64,000 bases of DNA, taken from assembly GCA_963787285.1 (NCBI GenBank), contig CAWBCM010000020.1, forward strand, positions 186,001 to 250,000, read 5' to 3'. Below the pieces are notes generated by a model that saw only the letters and a program-made list of their open reading frames with translations, searched no databases and was not told where the DNA came from. This DNA comes from JAHEJN01 sp963787285. Its GTDB lineage: Bacteria > Actinomycetota > Acidimicrobiia > Acidimicrobiales > JAHEJN01. Position 1 is the stretch's first letter; each line of letters begins with the position of its first letter. This document shows positions 41,017 to 50,077 of the stretch, one piece after another. Both the position numbers and the translations under genes were made by a program.

Positions 41017-41880
41017 GTGAAACTCACCAGCTCCGAGTGGCGCCGCATCGGCGTTCTGACTGCGATCAGCCTTCTGGTCGTGGCGATCGTCGTGTTCCGG
41101 GGTGGCGGCGGTTCCAACGAGGCGGTCGCGCCCGAAGCCGTGGCCTCGACCGAACCCGAGGGTCCCTCGGCCGCCGACCAGGTGTCGCAGGCCCAGGCCG
41201 CTGGTGCCGCCGCGGTTGACGGCGCCGATGCCGAAGCCGCTGCAGCGAGCGTCGAGTCGAGCATCCCGCAGAGCGGGGACAAGTCCTTCACCGGTGCGCT
41301 CACCGGGCCGGTCGTGTACGGCGTCCCGTCGCCGGAGAACGAAGTGCAGTTCTCGGTTGCCGTCGAAGACGGCATCGGCGTCGATGCCACCGAGCTGGCC
41401 GGCATCGTCGATCAGGTGCTGTCCGACCCGCGGAGTTGGGCGGCGTCGGGTGACTACGGCCTGGTACGGGTGCCGACCGGCGGTCTGTTCCAGTTGGTCG
41501 TGACCTCGCCGGAGACGACCGACGAGGTCTGCGCGCCGCTTCAGACCATCGGGCAGCTCTCGTGCGCCATCGACGGTGTCGTGGCCATCAATCTCGAGCG
41601 TTGGCTCACGGGTTCGCGCGGCTGGACGAGCACGCTCGAGGACTATCGGGCCTGGGTGATCAACCACGAAATCGGTCATCAGCTCGGTGAGGTGCACCGG
41701 CGTTGCCCCGGCGTCGGAGAAGTCGCGCCGGTCATGCAGCAACAGAGCATCGATCTCGACGGCTGCGTGGCGAATCCCTGGCCCTACCCCGAGGGCGCTC
41801 CCGCGGCACCGGCGGAGACGGCCGGAGACGGCTCCGACGAAGCCGTGGAGGGCGACGACCCGATAACTGAGCCCGGCTGA
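41017..41880 (+). CDS. DUF3152 family putative zinc metalloprotease, membrane-anchored
   Basis: This 287-residue protein has an N-terminal signal anchor (IGVLTAISLLVVAIVVF, about residues 11-27), an Ala/Glu-rich linker to about 85, then the DUF3152 domain. The zinc motif HEIGHQLGEVH lies at residues 217-227 and matches HExxHxxGxxH of metzincins. Cys pairs in EVCAPLQTIGQLSCAIDG may form a disulfide. The domain faces outside the cell. DUF3152 is common in actinobacteria, but its substrate is not known. Confidence 0.85.
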   Translation: MKLTSSEWRRIGVLTAISLLVVAIVVFRGGGGSNEAVAPEAVASTEPEGPSAADQVSQAQAAGAAAVDGADAEAAAASVESSIPQSGDKSFTGALTGPVVYGVPSPENEVQFSVAVEDGIGVDATELAGIVDQVLSDPRSWAASGDYGLVRVPTGGLFQLVVTSPETTDEVCAPLQTIGQLSCAIDGVVAINLERWLTGSRGWTSTLEDYRAWVINHEIGHQLGEVHRRCPGVGEVAPVMQQQSIDLDGCVANPWPYPEGAPAAPAETAGDGSDEAVEGDDPITEPG

Positions 41881-41926
41881 TCTGTCAAGGGTCGGGTCGG
41901 GAAGAACTGCTCGTTCGACCTAGTCC

Positions 41927-41973
41927 GAACGAATCACTCTGCGTGAGCGTGAACCACGCAGAGTGGTACGTTC
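41927..41973 (+). promoter_or_regulatory. Strong 16-bp hairpin just upstream of the GGDEF-EAL gene
   Basis: A perfect 11-bp stem, CACTCTGCGTG (41935-41945) with CACGCAGAGTG (41955-41965), encloses a nine-base loop. Beyond three unpaired bases on each side the stem continues for five pairs, GAACG with CGTTC. It lies between the DUF3152 stop and the ribosome site GGAG at 41981. There is no U-run after it, so a simple terminator is unlikely. It could be an operator in DNA or a control hairpin in the 5' leader. No known c-di-GMP riboswitch motif is present. Confidence 0.6.
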
Positions 41974-41993
41974 TCGACGAGGAGTGATGGGCC

Positions 41994-43634
41994 GTGGTCG
42001 ACATCGACAAAAACAACGCTGACGACCCCGCCAGGCTGGCAGCCGAGACGTCTCCCGACGCCCTGCTTCTCGTCGACGAAGCGGGCACCACCGTGTACGC
42101 CAACGCCGCCGCGCGGGTGCTGTTCGCGAGACACCTTCCCGGTGAACCCATCGGCGCGCTGCTCCGGGTCGACGGGCCACCGTTGTCGCAGCTCATCGGC
42201 TCGGCTGGAATGGCCCGGCGCGCCACAGCGGTCACCGCGAACGGCAACGTCGAAGAGGTCGACATCACCATCGGCGGGGTGAGCGACGGCACTGTCGCCA
42301 TCACGTTGCGCCCGCAGCTCGATCCCGGAATCTCCACGGTCGAGCTCCTCCGACGCGCCACCCACGACGATCTGACCCAGCTCGCCAACCGTGCTTCCTT
42401 CGTCGAGCGCGTCACCCAGGACACCCGGCACGGTGACCGGTTGGGCCACGCGCTCATCATGCTCGATCTCGATGGTTTCAAGCTGGTCAACGACGGATAC
42501 GGACATGAGATCGGTGACCAGGTCCTCATCGAGATCGCCCATCGCCTCCGCATGTCGTGTCGCCCCGACGATCTCGTCGCCCGCTTCGGTGGCGATGAGT
42601 TCTCGCTGTGGTGTCCCGGGCTCTGTGACGACGATGGCATCCGCGCCTTCGTCCACCGTCTGCTCGAGGCCATCGAGCAGCCGATACCGATTGCCTCGAC
42701 GGTGTCTTCGGTGAGCGCGAGCGTCGGGGTGGTCGTCACCACCGACTCACTGATCGAGATCTCCGATCTGTTGTCCAAGGCCGACGCCGCCATGTATCGC
42801 GCCAAGGCGCTCGGTGCCGGTCGCCACGTCGTGTACGACGACGACATCGGCCGAGACCTCGTGCGGGCCCGAACCCTCGAGCGGTCGCTGGCCGAGGCGA
42901 TCGCGAACGACCGCCTCGAGTTGCACTACCAGGCCACGATCGACCTCGTGTCGGGTGAGGCCGTGGGTGCCGAGGCCCTGATCCGCTGGCCCCATCCGCA
43001 CCTCGGCCTGGTGACCCCGCACGAGCTCATCGAGGTGGCCACTCGTACCCACCTGCATGCGTCGCTGACCTTCTGGGTCGTCGAGGCGGCCATCGCCGAG
43101 CTCGCCCGGTGGAATCGCGTCCTCGCCGAGCCGATCGGCGTGAGTGTCAATGTCGCCACCCGGCAGCTGACCGCCGAGTTCGTCGACGCGACCATGACCC
43201 GCCTCGAGAAGGCGGCCGTCGATCCTCGCCTGCTGACCATCGAGGTCACCGAGGAGGTCGTCTCACCGCGTCGATCCGCGGCCATCGACCAGCTGCTGTT
43301 GTTCCACGAGATGGGCGTTCGGATCGCAATCGACGACTTCGGCACGGGTGGCGCGTCGCTGCTGTCGCTCCAGCACCTGCCCGTCGACGCACTGAAGATC
43401 GCCCCCATCTTCATCGAGGGTCTGGCGGAGTCCAAACGACAGGCCGCCATCGTCGAGGCCATCGTCGGGCTCGGACGGGCGCTCGACCTCGAAGTGATCG
43501 CCGAGGGTGTCGAGCGCGAGGCCGATCTCGAGGCGGTTCGGGCGCTCGGTTGTGACCTGGCCCAGGGGTTCCTCTTCTCGTCTCCGGCGCCGGCCGCCTC
43601 TGTCGACTGGCTGCCTTCGCGCGACAGCACCTGA
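41994..43634 (+). CDS. GGDEF-EAL (c-di-GMP) signalling protein with PAS-like sensor
   Basis: This 546-residue protein has three parts. Residues 15-110 resemble a PAS domain (DALLLVDEAGTTVYANAAARVLF). The GGDEF domain spans about 120-285 with an intact RFGGDEF loop near residue 200. The EAL domain spans about 300-540 with GAEALIRWPHP near residue 324, EVTEEVV, DDFGTGGASLLSL and VIAEGVE. Both enzymatic motifs look complete, so it could make or break cyclic di-GMP depending on the signal. The start is GTG 41994 behind GGAG and the hairpin above. No membrane segment is seen. Confidence 0.92.
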   Translation: MVDIDKNNADDPARLAAETSPDALLLVDEAGTTVYANAAARVLFARHLPGEPIGALLRVDGPPLSQLIGSAGMARRATAVTANGNVEEVDITIGGVSDGTVAITLRPQLDPGISTVELLRRATHDDLTQLANRASFVERVTQDTRHGDRLGHALIMLDLDGFKLVNDGYGHEIGDQVLIEIAHRLRMSCRPDDLVARFGGDEFSLWCPGLCDDDGIRAFVHRLLEAIEQPIPIASTVSSVSASVGVVVTTDSLIEISDLLSKADAAMYRAKALGAGRHVVYDDDIGRDLVRARTLERSLAEAIANDRLELHYQATIDLVSGEAVGAEALIRWPHPHLGLVTPHELIEVATRTHLHASLTFWVVEAAIAELARWNRVLAEPIGVSVNVATRQLTAEFVDATMTRLEKAAVDPRLLTIEVTEEVVSPRRSAAIDQLLLFHEMGVRIAIDDFGTGGASLLSLQHLPVDALKIAPIFIEGLAESKRQAAIVEAIVGLGRALDLEVIAEGVEREADLEAVRALGCDLAQGFLFSSPAPAASVDWLPSRDST

Positions 43635-43679
43635 TCCGACCCGCTGGGCCGCGCGCACACCGAGCGGTAGGTTCCTCGG

Positions 43680-44519
43680 ATGGGAACTCAGACAGCGCTC
43701 GTCACCGGAGCCTCCACCGGGATCGGAAGAGCAGTGGCACTGCATCTCGACGCGCTCGGCTGGGGGGTGTACGCCGGTGTGCGCACCACCGAGGCAGCGG
43801 ACGCGCTCCAGGCCGAGGCCTCGGTTCGGCTGCAGCCGGTGATGCTCGACGTCACTCGGCCCGATCAGATCGCCGAGGTCATGGCTCGGCTCGAGATCGA
43901 GCTCGGCAATCGGGGGCTCGGCGCACTGGTGAACAACGCCGGCATTCCTGTGGGTGGCCCGCTCGAGTACCTCGATCTCGACGAGCTCCGTCGATGCTTC
44001 GAGGTCAACACCATCGCCCCGATCGCGATGGTGCAAGCCGCCGCCGACCTCCTGCGAACCGCCCATGGCCGAATCGTGTTCGTGAGCTCGATCGCCGCTC
44101 GGATCTCCGGACCCAACATGGGCCCGTACTCGGCCTCGAAACACGCAGTCTCGGCCCTGGCCGAGTCGCTGCGAGCCGAGCTGCACTCGGCCAAGGTGAG
44201 GGTGTCTGTCATCGAGCCGGGGTCCATCGACACCGAAATCTGGGCCAAGAGCACGACCTACGGCGAGGACCTGCGCGCCAATCTGCCGCAGGCGGCCATC
44301 GAACGCTACGACAAGTTGTTGTCGCACTCCGAGAAGGTGATCGCCGCGAGTGCGGCGAACGCCCCCGAGGCGAGCCTGGTGGCGGAGGCGGTGGAGAAGG
44401 CCATTACGGCCCGCTTCCCGAAATCGCGGTATCTCGTCGGCCGCGACGCCCGGTCGGTGGCCGGCGTCCTTCGGGTGCTACCCGATCGCTTACGAACGGT
44501 CATGGTTCGCCGCATCTGA
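43680..44519 (+). CDS. Short-chain dehydrogenase/reductase
   Basis: This 279-residue Rossmann enzyme has the classical SDR motifs: TGASTGIG for NAD(P) near residues 9-16, VNNAGIP near 88-94, Ser in IVFVSSIAARIS, and the catalytic YSASKHAV near 156-163. The Arg in VYAGVRTTEAA after the second strand suggests NADPH. The C-terminus is basic. The substrate cannot be inferred. It lies between the GGDEF-EAL gene and the glycine riboswitch and has no obvious operon partners. Confidence 0.88.
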   Translation: MGTQTALVTGASTGIGRAVALHLDALGWGVYAGVRTTEAADALQAEASVRLQPVMLDVTRPDQIAEVMARLEIELGNRGLGALVNNAGIPVGGPLEYLDLDELRRCFEVNTIAPIAMVQAAADLLRTAHGRIVFVSSIAARISGPNMGPYSASKHAVSALAESLRAELHSAKVRVSVIEPGSIDTEIWAKSTTYGEDLRANLPQAAIERYDKLLSHSEKVIAASAANAPEASLVAEAVEKAITARFPKSRYLVGRDARSVAGVLRVLPDRLRTVMVRRI

Positions 44520-44570
44520 CCATCTCCCATTCGCGGCCAGATCGCGCTAGGTTCGTGGTGCCGCCGAATG

Positions 44571-44744
44571 CTGCGGGAGAGCGTCCGTTTCGGCGGGCCG
44601 CCGAAGGAGCAACCGTCCCCGGAAACTCTCAGGCACCCGGACCGTAGCTCGAGGCAACTCTGGAGAGCAGCGCTTCGAGCGCTCACCGACGGGGTAAGCC
44701 GGCGCTTCGCCGGGGAATCTCTCAGGTACCGCGACAGAGGGGGA
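44571..44744 (+). promoter_or_regulatory. Tandem glycine riboswitch (gcvT-type)
   Basis: Two adjacent aptamers are visible. The first has GGGAGAGCGTC, then GCCGAAGGAGCAA at 44600-44612, and ACTCTCAGGCACC at 44625-44637. The second has TGGAGAGCAGC, CACCGACGGGGTAAG at 44684-44698, and ATCTCTCAGGTACCG at 44718-44732. These match the paired aptamer blocks of the glycine riboswitch. It sits directly before gcvP and should turn on glycine breakdown when glycine is abundant. No obvious terminator follows, so control may act on translation initiation. Confidence 0.94.
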
Positions 44745-44776
44745 CGACCAGCGATCTCCCGACCCCGGAGCCTCTC

Positions 44777-47620
44777 ATGGCCGACCTCTCCCCCACCCCC
44801 GACGGCTTTCCCTCGCGGCACATCGGTCCCCGACCCGATGACCTCGACAAGATGATCAGCGAGCTCGGTGTCGAGTCTCTGGAGGCCCTCATCGACGCCA
44901 CCGTTCCCGAGCCGATACGGCAAACCGAGCCGCTCGAGTTGGGCGCAGGCATGTCCGAGGTCGAGGTGCTCGAGGAGCTGCGCCGAATCGGAAGCATGAA
45001 TCGAACGTGCACCTCGTTGATCGGATTGGGCTACTCCGGAACCACCACCCCGGCCGTGATCCGCCGAAATCTTCTGGAGAATCCGGCCTGGTACACGGCC
45101 TACACGCCGTATCAGCCAGAGATCTCCCAGGGACGGCTCGAGGCGTTGCTCAACTTCCAGACCATGGTCGGTGATCTCACCGGGATGGAGCTGGCCAACT
45201 CCTCGATGCTCGACGAGCCGACTGCGGCGGCCGAGGCCATGACCATGCTGCATCGCGTCAACAAGACGTCGTCGAGCGATGTCTTCGTGGTCGACTCCGG
45301 GTGTCATCCCCAGGTGATCGCCGTCATCGAGACGCGAGCCCAGCCGCTCGGACTCGAGGTTCGGATCGCCGACATCGACGCAGAGCTCCCCTCCGAGCTG
45401 TTCGGCGTGCTGCTGGCTCAGTTCTCCACGACCGGCGAGGTACGCGATCTCGCGCCCGCCATCGCCGCCGCGCACGACCGGGGCGCATTGGTGGCCGTGA
45501 GTACCGATCTGCTCGGGCTCACCATCGTCGAGTCGCCGGGCTCGGTCGGAGCCGATGCGGTGGTCGGCTCGGCCCAGCGCTTCGGCGTGCCGATGGGATT
45601 CGGGGGCCCGCATGCAGGGTTCCTCGCCACCCGTGAGGAGTTCAAGCGCTCGTTGCCGGGGCGCCTGGTCGGCGTGTCGGTCGACGCGGCCGGGCGTCGG
45701 GCACTGAGGCTGGCGCTGCAGACCCGTGAGCAGCACATTCGCCGTGAGAAGGCCACCAGCAACATCTGCACGGCGCAGGTCCTTCTTGCCGTCATCGCCT
45801 CGATGTATGCGGTGTGGCACGGCCCCTCGGGCCTGTCCGCCATCGCGGGCAAGGTCCACGATCGGGCTCGGGATCTCGCCGCTCGGGCCGAGCAGCACGG
45901 CCTGTCGGTGCGCCACGAGTCGTTCTTCGACACCGTGGCCGTGGAGGTGGCCGAGGATGCCGACACGGTCGTGCAGCGGGCCCTCGACCTCGGCATCAAC
46001 CTGCGGCGCCACGACACCCACACCGTCGTCGTCGCCTTCGACGAGACCTCGACGACGCGTACCGTCGATCTCGTCGGCGAGGCCTTCGGGTTCGATGCCG
46101 CCTCACCGGCGCCGGCGGTGCCGCGGATCCCCTCAGGACTCGAACGGCACACGCCCTTCTGCACCCACGAAGTGTTCCATCGCCACCGGTCCGAGACCGC
46201 AATGATGCGGTACCTCCGACGCCTGTCCGACCGCGACATCGCCCTCGATCGCTCGATGATCCCGCTGGGATCCTGCACGATGAAGCTGAACGCCGCCGCG
46301 GAGATGGAGGCAATCAGCTGGCCGGAATTCGCCAACATCCATCCTTTTGCCCCCCTCGATCAGGCCGAGGGTTACCTGCGGCTGATCCGGGAGCTCGAGG
46401 CCGATCTGGTCGCCATCACCGGCTACGACGCCGTCTCGCTGCAGCCCAACGCAGGTTCCCAGGGTGAGTTGGCCGGACTCCTGGCAATAAGCGCCTACCA
46501 CCGCTCCAACGGCGAGGCCCACCGCGACGTGTGCCTCATCCCGTCGTCGGCGCACGGCACGAACGCGGCGAGCGCAGTGATGGCAGGCATGCGAGTCCAG
46601 GTGGTGAAGACCGACGACGCCGGCAACGTCGACCTCGACGATCTCGAGGCCAAGCTGGCCGACAGCGGTGAGAACCTCGCCGCCATCATGGTCACCTATC
46701 CGTCGACCCATGGCGTCTTCGAGGTCGGCATCCGAAGCCTGTGCGAACGGGTGCACGCCCACGGTGGGCAGGTGTACCTCGACGGCGCCAATCTCAACGC
46801 CATGGTCGGTCTGGCGCAGCCGGGCCGGTTCGGCGCCGACGTCTCCCACCTGAATCTCCACAAGACCTTCTGCATTCCCCACGGCGGGGGTGGTCCCGGC
46901 GTTGGTCCCGTGGCGTGTGGTGCGCATCTGGCGCCCTTCCTTCCCGGTCACCCCGGTTCGACCGCGCTGGGCGACGCGCCTCCGGTTTCCGGAGCCCCGT
47001 TCGGTTCGGCGGGGATTCTCCCCATCTCCTGGGCCTACATCAAGCTGATGGGTGGCGCAGGGCTGACCTCGGCCACCGCCTATGCGATTGCGGCGGCGAA
47101 CTACGTCGCCCATCGCCTCGACGCCCATTTCCCGGTGCTCTACCGGGGTGCCAACGGCTTCGTGGCCCACGAGTGCGTTCTCGATCTCCGCGGAATCACC
47201 CACGACACCGGCGTCACCGTCGACGACGTCGCCAAGCGGCTCATCGACTACGGGTTCCACGCCCCCACCATGTCGTTCCCGGTGGCGGGCACGCTCATGG
47301 TCGAGCCCACCGAGAGCGAGAGTCTGGAGGAGCTCGACCGATTCTGCGACGCCATGGTGGCCATCCGTGGCGAGATCGATGCCGTGGTAGCCGGCGAGTG
47401 GCCCATCGACTCGTCGCCGCTCCGGCTGGCCCCACACACCGCAGCCGACGTCACCGTCGACGAATGGACCCTGCCGTACCGGCGTGAGATCGGTGCGTGG
47501 CCAATGGGCGGCTCGCGGGTCGATCGTTACTGGCCGCCGGTGAGTCGGATCGACGGCGCCTACGGCGACAAGAACCTCGTGTGTTCCTGTCTTCCGCTCG
47601 ACGCGTACGGCGACGACTGA
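44777..47620 (+). CDS. gcvP: Glycine dehydrogenase (decarboxylating), P-protein
   Basis: This 947-residue PLP enzyme is the P-protein of the glycine cleavage system: it decarboxylates glycine and passes the aminomethyl group to lipoyl-GcvH. It has both halves of the fused P-protein, with RHIGPRPDDLDKMI and YTPYQPEISQGRLEALLNFQ at the start. The PLP lysine is at about residue 696 in LNLHKTFCIPHGGGGPG. Its length is normal. ATG 44777 follows the glycine riboswitch. The T- and H-protein genes are not here but at 54356 and 57751 on the other strand. Confidence 0.97.
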   Translation: MADLSPTPDGFPSRHIGPRPDDLDKMISELGVESLEALIDATVPEPIRQTEPLELGAGMSEVEVLEELRRIGSMNRTCTSLIGLGYSGTTTPAVIRRNLLENPAWYTAYTPYQPEISQGRLEALLNFQTMVGDLTGMELANSSMLDEPTAAAEAMTMLHRVNKTSSSDVFVVDSGCHPQVIAVIETRAQPLGLEVRIADIDAELPSELFGVLLAQFSTTGEVRDLAPAIAAAHDRGALVAVSTDLLGLTIVESPGSVGADAVVGSAQRFGVPMGFGGPHAGFLATREEFKRSLPGRLVGVSVDAAGRRALRLALQTREQHIRREKATSNICTAQVLLAVIASMYAVWHGPSGLSAIAGKVHDRARDLAARAEQHGLSVRHESFFDTVAVEVAEDADTVVQRALDLGINLRRHDTHTVVVAFDETSTTRTVDLVGEAFGFDAASPAPAVPRIPSGLERHTPFCTHEVFHRHRSETAMMRYLRRLSDRDIALDRSMIPLGSCTMKLNAAAEMEAISWPEFANIHPFAPLDQAEGYLRLIRELEADLVAITGYDAVSLQPNAGSQGELAGLLAISAYHRSNGEAHRDVCLIPSSAHGTNAASAVMAGMRVQVVKTDDAGNVDLDDLEAKLADSGENLAAIMVTYPSTHGVFEVGIRSLCERVHAHGGQVYLDGANLNAMVGLAQPGRFGADVSHLNLHKTFCIPHGGGGPGVGPVACGAHLAPFLPGHPGSTALGDAPPVSGAPFGSAGILPISWAYIKLMGGAGLTSATAYAIAAANYVAHRLDAHFPVLYRGANGFVAHECVLDLRGITHDTGVTVDDVAKRLIDYGFHAPTMSFPVAGTLMVEPTESESLEELDRFCDAMVAIRGEIDAVVAGEWPIDSSPLRLAPHTAADVTVDEWTLPYRREIGAWPMGGSRVDRYWPPVSRIDGAYGDKNLVCSCLPLDAYGDD

Positions 47621-47621
47621 A

Positions 47622-48656
47622 TCAGTGGGTCGACGGCGCGCGATACGCGTCGGTGAGCCGCCGGGCAATGACATCGACCTCGTCTCGATTGGCCAGCAGC
47701 TGGCGGACGCGCGCCAACTGCCGATGCGCCTGCTCGATGTTCTCCCCGGGGTCGGCGTCGGCGAAGTACCGGGCACCGGACACGTGGTCGGTGAGTCGAC
47801 GCACGGCGAGCTCGAGCGTGATCAGCTCGCCCGACCGTGAGACACCGATCCGCTCGCCGTGGCCGAGCAGCGGCTCGAGACCCTGCAGGTAGCCGTCGAT
47901 CACCTCGGTGAGTCGATCGAGGTCGAGTGCCTCGCCGGGAAACACCTGAGACCGAACGAGATCCCCGAGGTCGTCGGCGATGGTGCCCTGATCGACCAGA
48001 TCGAGGTCGATGATCGCCAGTGGCGATCCCGTGTCGAGGTCGACGAGCAGGTTGGCGGGCTTGGCATCGTTGTGCACCGTCCGCGACGGCAAGCCGGTCG
48101 GAGGCCCGACGCGATGCACCAGGTCGTCGAGGTCACTCACGAGGGAGGCGGGTGCATCGGCAGCCGGAGCGGCGCGGGCCTTCTCCCATTGTTCGAGCCG
48201 TCGAGGTAGATCGTGGAACGGTCGAGTGGCGAAGGCGGGGATGTGGGCCTGGCTCGCTCGGCGACCGAAGCGACCGAAGAGGTGAGCGACCGTGCCCGGC
48301 GAGGGTGGATCGGCCACCTTGTCGGCGGCAACCGCGCGGTCGATCAGCTCGAAAGCGCGCCACACGACGCCGTCGGCATCTCGCACGGCGGCCTCGCCGG
48401 TCCGGGTTCGCCTGGCCCGGCGATCGGTGAGCATGGGATCGGGGTGGGCCAGCAGCGCATCGGAGACCGCGAGGGTGCGCTCGGCGAGGGCCCAGGCGTC
48501 ACCGGTGACCGATGGGTTGACGGCCTGAACCAGCAACAGCCGTCCGTTGCGGGGGTGAACGGCGAAGGTCTGGTGTACGTGGCCACCATCGAGCGGCGAG
48601 ACCTCGGCGTCGGTCGCGCCGAACGACTCGAGCATCACCGCCGATGGCCAGATCAT
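47622..48656 (-). CDS. Aminoglycoside phosphotransferase-family kinase-like protein
   Basis: This 344-residue protein has the APH/ChoK kinase-like fold. The catalytic loop reads SRTVHNDAKPANLLVDLDTG, with the HND pattern, and the metal motif is LAIIDLDLVDQG. The N-lobe is VSPLDGGHVHQTFAV. Such proteins phosphorylate small alcohols or sugars; homoserine, choline and hydroxy-acid kinases share the fold, so drug resistance should not be assumed. ATG 48656 was chosen; GTG 48692 is also possible. It is convergent with gcvP, one base away. Confidence 0.8.
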   Translation of the reverse strand: MIWPSAVMLESFGATDAEVSPLDGGHVHQTFAVHPRNGRLLLVQAVNPSVTGDAWALAERTLAVSDALLAHPDPMLTDRRARRTRTGEAAVRDADGVVWRAFELIDRAVAADKVADPPSPGTVAHLFGRFGRRASQAHIPAFATRPFHDLPRRLEQWEKARAAPAADAPASLVSDLDDLVHRVGPPTGLPSRTVHNDAKPANLLVDLDTGSPLAIIDLDLVDQGTIADDLGDLVRSQVFPGEALDLDRLTEVIDGYLQGLEPLLGHGERIGVSRSGELITLELAVRRLTDHVSGARYFADADPGENIEQAHRQLARVRQLLANRDEVDVIARRLTDAYRAPSTH

Positions 48657-48712
48657 CGGGGCCAACCGTAGGACACCTGGGGGCGTTGCCACCCGATCGG
48701 TAGCCTGCGGCG

Positions 48713-50077
48713 GTGGAAACTTTCGATCTCATCATCATCGGCTCGGGCACGGGCAACATGATGTTCCTGCCCGAGTTCGACGACTGGAAGGTCGCCATCG
48801 TGGAACGCGGAGTGTTCGGAGGAACCTGCCTCAATCGGGGCTGTATTCCGTCGAAGATGTTCGTCCTCGCCGCCGATCGGGTGCTCGGTGCCCGACACGC
48901 GTCGAAGCTCGGTGTCGACCTGAGCGTCGATGCCGTCCGCTGGACCGACATCGTCGATCGCGTCTTCGGCCGGATCGACCCCATTGCCGAAGGGGGCGAG
49001 GCCTACCGGCGCGATCGGCTCAACGTCACCGTTGTCAAGGCCGAGGCCGAGTTCACCGGCCACAAGACGCTCACGGTGGATGGCCGCGAGATCACTGCTC
49101 CGAACATCGTCATCGCGGCAGGCGCCCGGCCGGTCGTACCGGCGACGCCGGGTCTGGCCGAGGTCGGCTACCACACATCCGACACCATCATGCGCCTCCC
49201 GCAGCTGCCACCGAGGCTCGCAGTGCTCGGCGGGGGCTACATCGCCAACGAGATGGCCCATGTCTTCGATGCTTTCGGCTCCGAGGTCACCATCATCCAG
49301 CGATCCGACCTGCTGCTTCGTGCCGAGGATCACGACATCGCCCATGCCTTCACTGCGCTGGCCAGGGCGCGTTTCGACCTGCGGCTCGACACCGCGATCA
49401 CGAACTGTGCGCGGACGAGCACCGGCATCGCCCTGGGCCTGGCCCACGGCGACACCGTCGAGTCCATCGAGGTCGACGAAGTGCTGGTGGCGATCGGGCG
49501 CATGCCCAACGGCTCGCAGCTCGGCGTGAGGGCCACCGGAGTCGACCTCGACGGCGCCGGATACGTCGTGACCGACGCCTATGGCGAGACGGCGGTCGAG
49601 GGCATCTGGGCCGTCGGCGATGTCAGCAACCCGGCCCAGCTCAAGCACACCGCCAACGAAGAGGGACGGGTGGTGGCCCACAACATCGCCCACCCCGACG
49701 ACCGTCGCATGATCGATCTCGATCCGATCCCCCACGCCGTGTTCACCTCGCCCCAGATCGCATCGGTGGGCGACACCGAACAGAAGCTCGACGCGATGGG
49801 CAAGCCGTGCATCATCGGACGCCAGGACTATGGAGGTACGGCCTACGGGTGGGCCCTCGAGGACGCCACCGGGTTCTGCAAGGTCATCGCCGACCCCGAC
49901 ACCCGACTGCTGCTGGGGGCGCACATCATGGGCCCCCAGGCCGCCACCTTGATCCAGCAGCTCATCCAGGGCATGCGTTTCGGTCTCACCGTCGACGAGA
50001 TGGCCGAGGGTCAGCTCTACATTCACCCCGCGCTCACCGAGGTGGTCGAGCAGGCGTTGCTCGACCTACCTGCGTGA
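48713..50077 (+). CDS. mtr: Mycothione reductase
   Basis: This 454-residue FAD/NADPH enzyme reduces the disulfide of mycothiol, the main thiol of actinobacteria. The start METFDLIIIGSGTGNM gives the FAD site, and the redox pair is Cys39-Cys44 in GGTCLNRGCIPSKMFV. Blocks such as VFGRIDPIAEGGEAYRR, YHTSDTIMRLPQLP, LLGAHIMGPQAATLIQQLIQ and YIHPALTEVVEQALL match Mtr more closely than lipoamide dehydrogenase or mercuric reductase. It is good evidence that the host makes mycothiol. Confidence 0.93.
   Translation: METFDLIIIGSGTGNMMFLPEFDDWKVAIVERGVFGGTCLNRGCIPSKMFVLAADRVLGARHASKLGVDLSVDAVRWTDIVDRVFGRIDPIAEGGEAYRRDRLNVTVVKAEAEFTGHKTLTVDGREITAPNIVIAAGARPVVPATPGLAEVGYHTSDTIMRLPQLPPRLAVLGGGYIANEMAHVFDAFGSEVTIIQRSDLLLRAEDHDIAHAFTALARARFDLRLDTAITNCARTSTGIALGLAHGDTVESIEVDEVLVAIGRMPNGSQLGVRATGVDLDGAGYVVTDAYGETAVEGIWAVGDVSNPAQLKHTANEEGRVVAHNIAHPDDRRMIDLDPIPHAVFTSPQIASVGDTEQKLDAMGKPCIIGRQDYGGTAYGWALEDATGFCKVIADPDTRLLLGAHIMGPQAATLIQQLIQGMRFGLTVDEMAEGQLYIHPALTEVVEQALLDLPA

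Noticed and set aside
41927..41973. Rho-independent terminator or c-di-GMP riboswitch
   Set aside because: No U-run follows the stem, and the conserved bases of GEMM-type riboswitches are absent.
47622..48656. Aminoglycoside resistance gene
   Set aside because: The APH fold is shared by many housekeeping kinases and there is no mobile or resistance context.
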